Assembly (NCBI GenBank): GCA_904501755.1
Contig: CAJGBV010000037.1
Span: 1-8,419 of the forward strand
Origin: Clostridiaceae bacterium
GTDB taxonomy: Bacteria; Bacillota; Clostridia; Oscillospirales; Acutalibacteraceae
Length of the DNA stretch: 8,419 bases
Direction: 5' to 3'
The notes beneath the pieces were generated by a model that did not search any database, had not been told where the DNA came from, and saw only the letters and a list, made by a program, of their open reading frames with translations. Positions 6,223 to 8,419 of the stretch are shown here, one piece after another (position 1 is the stretch's first letter; every line of letters starts with the position of its first letter). The translations under genes were made by a program, and so were the position numbers.

Positions 6223-7110
6223 ATGAGTGAATTTATTTTAAGCGGTTCTTCCACCGCAGATATTTCAAAAGAACATTTTGAAAGCAGAGATATACATTTT
6301 GTATGCTTTAAATTTACATTAGGCGATACAACCTACGCTGATGATTTAGGTGAGAGCGTTCCCTTTAAGTCTTTTTATAAGCGTATGGTTGATGGTGAGG
6401 ACACCAAAACCTCTCAGGTTAATGTTGATGAATATATGGTGTATTTCAGAAACTTTTTAGAGCAGGGAAAGGATATACTTCATCTTGAACTTTCCTCAGG
6501 ACTTTCGGGTAGCTACAATTCAGCAAGAAATGCGGCAGAGCTTTTAAAGGATGAATTCCCAGACAGAAAAATTTATATAGTTGATTCGTTAGGCGCTTCC
6601 TCTGGCTTTGGTCTGTTCCTTGATAAATTGGCGGATTTAAGAGATGAGGGCAAGAGCATTGATGAAATTAAAGAATGGGCAGAGGAAAACCGTCTTAAGC
6701 TTCATTTGTGGTTTTTCTCCACCGATTTAACCTTTTTCGTAAAAGGCGGAAGAGTTTCCAAGGTGTCGGGATTTTTTGGCGGTATGCTTGGAATTTGCCC
6801 ACTTCTTAATATGAACTATCTTGGTAAGCTTATTGCAAGAGAAAAAATTCGCTCAAAGCGAAAGGTTATTGAAACTATTGTTGATAAAATGGAAAAACAT
6901 GCTCAAAACGGTCTTGACTATGCTGATAAATGTTATATCTGTCACTCCGACTGTATTGAGGATGCAAAGGCTGTAAAGGCACTTGTTGAAGAGCGTTTCC
7001 CGAAACTCAAAGGTGAAGTTGAAATCAACTGGATAGGCACAACAATAGGCAGTCATACAGGTCCCGGAACAGTTGCTCTGTTCTTCTGGGGCGATGAAAG
7101 AGTAGATTGA
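6223..7110 (+). CDS. DegV/FakB-family fatty-acid-binding protein
   Basis: DegV proteins bind a single fatty acid; the FakB members present it to the kinase FakA for conversion to acyl-phosphate and use in phospholipid synthesis. The 295-residue protein has the typical length and motifs: SSTADIS near the N-terminus, TSQ at residues 63-65, LSSGLSGSYNSA around residues 90-101, VDSLGASSGFG, FVKGGRVSK, and HTGPGTVALFF at the C-terminus. The frame opens at 6202, but AAAGGAG (6210-6216) lies 6 nt before the ATG at 6223, which is chosen. The gene appears monocistronic, with its own promoter and terminator. No FakA-like kinase gene is present here, so the ligand and kinase partner remain inferred from the family; clostridial genomes usually carry several degV paralogs. 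Confidence 0.92.
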   Translation: MSEFILSGSSTADISKEHFESRDIHFVCFKFTLGDTTYADDLGESVPFKSFYKRMVDGEDTKTSQVNVDEYMVYFRNFLEQGKDILHLELSSGLSGSYNSARNAAELLKDEFPDRKIYIVDSLGASSGFGLFLDKLADLRDEGKSIDEIKEWAEENRLKLHLWFFSTDLTFFVKGGRVSKVSGFFGGMLGICPLLNMNYLGKLIAREKIRSKRKVIETIVDKMEKHAQNGLDYADKCYICHSDCIEDAKAVKALVEERFPKLKGEVEINWIGTTIGSHTGPGTVALFFWGDERVD

Positions 7111-7173
7111 TTTATATATAGTGTAACGTCTATACAGATAGTATTATATTATCTAAAGAAAAAATGAGTTAAA

Positions 7174-7210
7174 AACAACCCTCGAATTATCTTTCGAGGG
7201 TTGTTCTTTT
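7174..7210. terminator. bidirectional terminator between degV and the DUF4886-type lipoprotein gene
   Basis: A perfect 13-bp stem (7174-7186 with 7193-7205) closes the six-base loop TTATCT. It is followed by CTTTTATT on the + strand and by TTTAACTC on the - strand. It lies 3 bases beyond the stop of the - strand lipoprotein gene and about 60 bases after the degV stop. The intervening bases 7111-7173 are A/T-rich and show nothing else I can name. Confidence 0.9.
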
Positions 7211-8192
7211 ATTGTTGTGTAATACCCATTGGAGTGGTTATTGCATCTGTGACCGATTTTTTGATTAAATCAAGGTCGTCTTTCAAATGTGGGTATTTCT
7301 CAGGTATCCAATTAATTTTGTATGCATTTTGCTGTGTCAAATAAGAGTACCAGGTTAAAGCTACACAGTATCTACCATAGTCATAGCTTAAATGATAACC
7401 ATCTCTTGTTAACGTGTCTCCAAGTTGTGTTGTGCGCAGATTTTGGATTGCAGTACCGCTTGGTATAATTCCATCTATTTTTCCGAATGGAGTGATATTG
7501 CTTGTAGCAAAAGCAAGTATTCTGTCGTACATTGTTAACTGATTGTTGTCGTAATGCCTAAAGTTATTGTGAGTGCTATCTTGCTGATAAGCCCAGTTCA
7601 AATTCCAATAAATACGGATATCAGGATTTATGCTGTTATTTTCAATATACTCAACAATATTTTTTAAATTAGCATAGGAATTGTTAACATCTGCAATTTG
7701 AAGCACTACTATATCCCAACTGTTGTCTCTTAAGGGAGATTGAACCGAAACGTTAGGAGTTTTTACCCACTTGCCGTTAGAGTTGAAAAAATATTCATAA
7801 GCGTCTAGCGCACCGTTGATATTTTGCCAATGCCTATCAAGGTTACAGGCAGCAAGGTAAAGATTTCCCAAAACTATATTTTTAACCCCGCCATCTTTTG
7901 CAATGTCATAAAGATATTCCATGGAGTCTACACTGTAGCTGTTGCCTATACACAATATTTTAAGTGAATCGGTAGCCGGTAGAATCTCTTCGGTTTTATA
8001 ACCGCATTTAGTGCAAGAAAGTTTCTTCTTACCTTCTTTAAAAGTGGTTGGGATAATTTCGGTTTTTTCGGTATAGGTATGTTCTTTACACTCTTTTTTA
8101 GTGGTATTTGTATTCTGTGCTGATTTTGCATTACATCCGCATACTGCAAATAGCAGTATTATGGTAATAAATAAACAAATTATTTTTTTCAT
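7209..8192 (-). CDS. DUF4886/SGNH-like lipoprotein with N-terminal zinc-ribbon-like segment
   Basis: This is a predicted 327-residue exported lipoprotein. It starts MKKIICLFITIILLFAVCGC; the sequence VCG before Cys20 fits a lipobox, so the mature protein would be anchored on the outer face of the membrane. Residues 35-63 carry Cys35-x2-His38 and Cys60-x2-Cys63, like the small C/H repeats seen in clostridial surface proteins. From residue 77 the body resembles DUF4886 of the SGNH hydrolase superfamily: GNSYS (Ser85) as block I, then NLYLAACNLDRHW, WDIVVLQ, and DGYH (Asp264, His267) as the probable rest of the triad. An esterase or deacylase acting on an extracellular glycan is therefore plausible but unproven. 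The frame extends upstream to 8285, but those 31 codons overlap another gene. ATG 8192 has AAAGGAC (8201-8207) at 8-nt spacing and opens the signal peptide directly. Confidence 0.85.
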   Translation of the reverse strand: MKKIICLFITIILLFAVCGCNAKSAQNTNTTKKECKEHTYTEKTEIIPTTFKEGKKKLSCTKCGYKTEEILPATDSLKILCIGNSYSVDSMEYLYDIAKDGGVKNIVLGNLYLAACNLDRHWQNINGALDAYEYFFNSNGKWVKTPNVSVQSPLRDNSWDIVVLQIADVNNSYANLKNIVEYIENNSINPDIRIYWNLNWAYQQDSTHNNFRHYDNNQLTMYDRILAFATSNITPFGKIDGIIPSGTAIQNLRTTQLGDTLTRDGYHLSYDYGRYCVALTWYSYLTQQNAYKINWIPEKYPHLKDDLDLIKKSVTDAITTPMGITQQ

Positions 8193-8211
8193 ATTCCATA
8201 GTCCTTTGATA

Positions 8212-8418
8212 TTATTTGTTTTTAATCCATACTGCAGCAAAGTTTTCGTCCTTGCCGTAAAGCTTACCGCAACTTGCATAGTCACAAAGCTTTATTTGTC
8301 CTTTTTTCGTTTTTGCATTTACTGTCAGCATACAGTCAAATTCGTTTTCTGTTTCTGTTATCTCAGCCAAGCCGTTATTGTCTAGAATTTCTGCAGGAAC
8401 AGACAGGTCATACCCGAA
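8212..8418 (-). CDS. 3' end (68 codons plus stop) of an unrecognised - strand gene running off the window
   Basis: A - strand frame with no stop runs from the window edge to TAA at 8212-8214. It has no start inside the window, so only the protein's C-terminus is visible: about 68 residues including ILDNNGLAEITETENEFDC, an alternating strand pattern, and LCDYASCGKLYGKDENFAAV, ending AVWIKNK. The stop is 19 bases before the lipoprotein start, and the lipoprotein's ribosome binding site lies in that gap, so the two genes are probably co-transcribed. The strand-rich ending with LCDYAS..K..G....AVWI loosely recalls the C-terminal beta domain of some glycoside hydrolases (GH127-like proteins came to mind). 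I cannot support that as a call. Confidence 0.72.
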   Translation of the reverse strand, partial: FGYDLSVPAEILDNNGLAEITETENEFDCMLTVNAKTKKGQIKLCDYASCGKLYGKDENFAAVWIKNK

Positions 8419-8419
8419 T

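Noticed and set aside
7136..7155. Imperfect inverted repeat AGATA...TATCT downstream of degV
   Set aside because: The five-base arms in very A/T-rich sequence are expected by chance, and a stronger terminator follows at 7174.
8193..8285. N-terminal extension of the lipoprotein by 31 codons
   Set aside because: It would put a signal peptide in the middle of the protein and overlap the upstream gene out of frame. The ATG at 8192 has its own ribosome binding site.
8101..8385. 94-codon + strand frame at the right end
   Set aside because: It overlaps the signal-peptide region of the lipoprotein gene and the end of the upstream - strand gene, and its hydrophobic translation is what reading opposite Lys/Asn-rich coding sequence produces.

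Overview
The window looks like chromosomal DNA of a low-GC, strictly anaerobic Firmicute, most likely a gut or rumen Clostridia. The evidence is a pyruvate:ferredoxin oxidoreductase, A/T-rich intergenic DNA, strong AAGGAG-type ribosome binding sites, sigma-A-like promoters, and a DUF4886-type lipoprotein of the kind common in intestinal Clostridia. No rRNA, tRNA, CRISPR, transposase or phage gene was seen. I cannot name the species.

Layout from left to right: (1) the 3' part (705 codons) of nifJ, + strand, with ferredoxin-like and TPP domains and all expected cluster cysteines. (2) A bidirectional terminator shared with a convergent AraC-family regulator (- strand). (3) A divergent intergenic region with a near-consensus extended -10 promoter and two identical 13-nt direct repeats exactly 21 bp apart, resembling an AraC-type operator. 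(4) A two-gene operon driven by that promoter: a ten-helix DMT/EamA-like transporter and, 5 bp later, a Gfo/Idh/MocA-fold protein whose usual Glu-Lys-Pro motif reads Glu-Cys-Ile. (5) A second bidirectional terminator, then a six-unit heptanucleotide repeat (CCCTARW). This repeat is G-rich on the strand of the convergent gene ung (uracil-DNA glycosylase) and contains its stop codon. (6) A divergent ung/degV control region with promoters in both directions and four GTAG words spaced exactly 21 bp apart. (7) degV, a DegV/FakB fatty-acid-binding protein. (8) A third bidirectional terminator and, on the - strand, a DUF4886/SGNH-like lipoprotein with a small zinc-ribbon-like segment. Just upstream of it is the 3' end of another - strand gene that runs off the window.

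How the genes may work together: the AraC regulator, transporter and Gfo/Idh-like enzyme form a plausible self-contained module for uptake and conversion of a small molecule, perhaps a sugar or sugar derivative; the ligand is unknown. nifJ (central carbon and electron metabolism), ung (DNA repair) and degV (fatty-acid handling) are housekeeping genes unrelated to it. Every convergent gene pair shares one hairpin terminator placed on or within a few bases of a stop codon. I found no clear novel multi-gene system. The items most worth a second look are the heptad repeat, the two 21-bp-phased repeat arrays and the altered motif in the Gfo/Idh protein.
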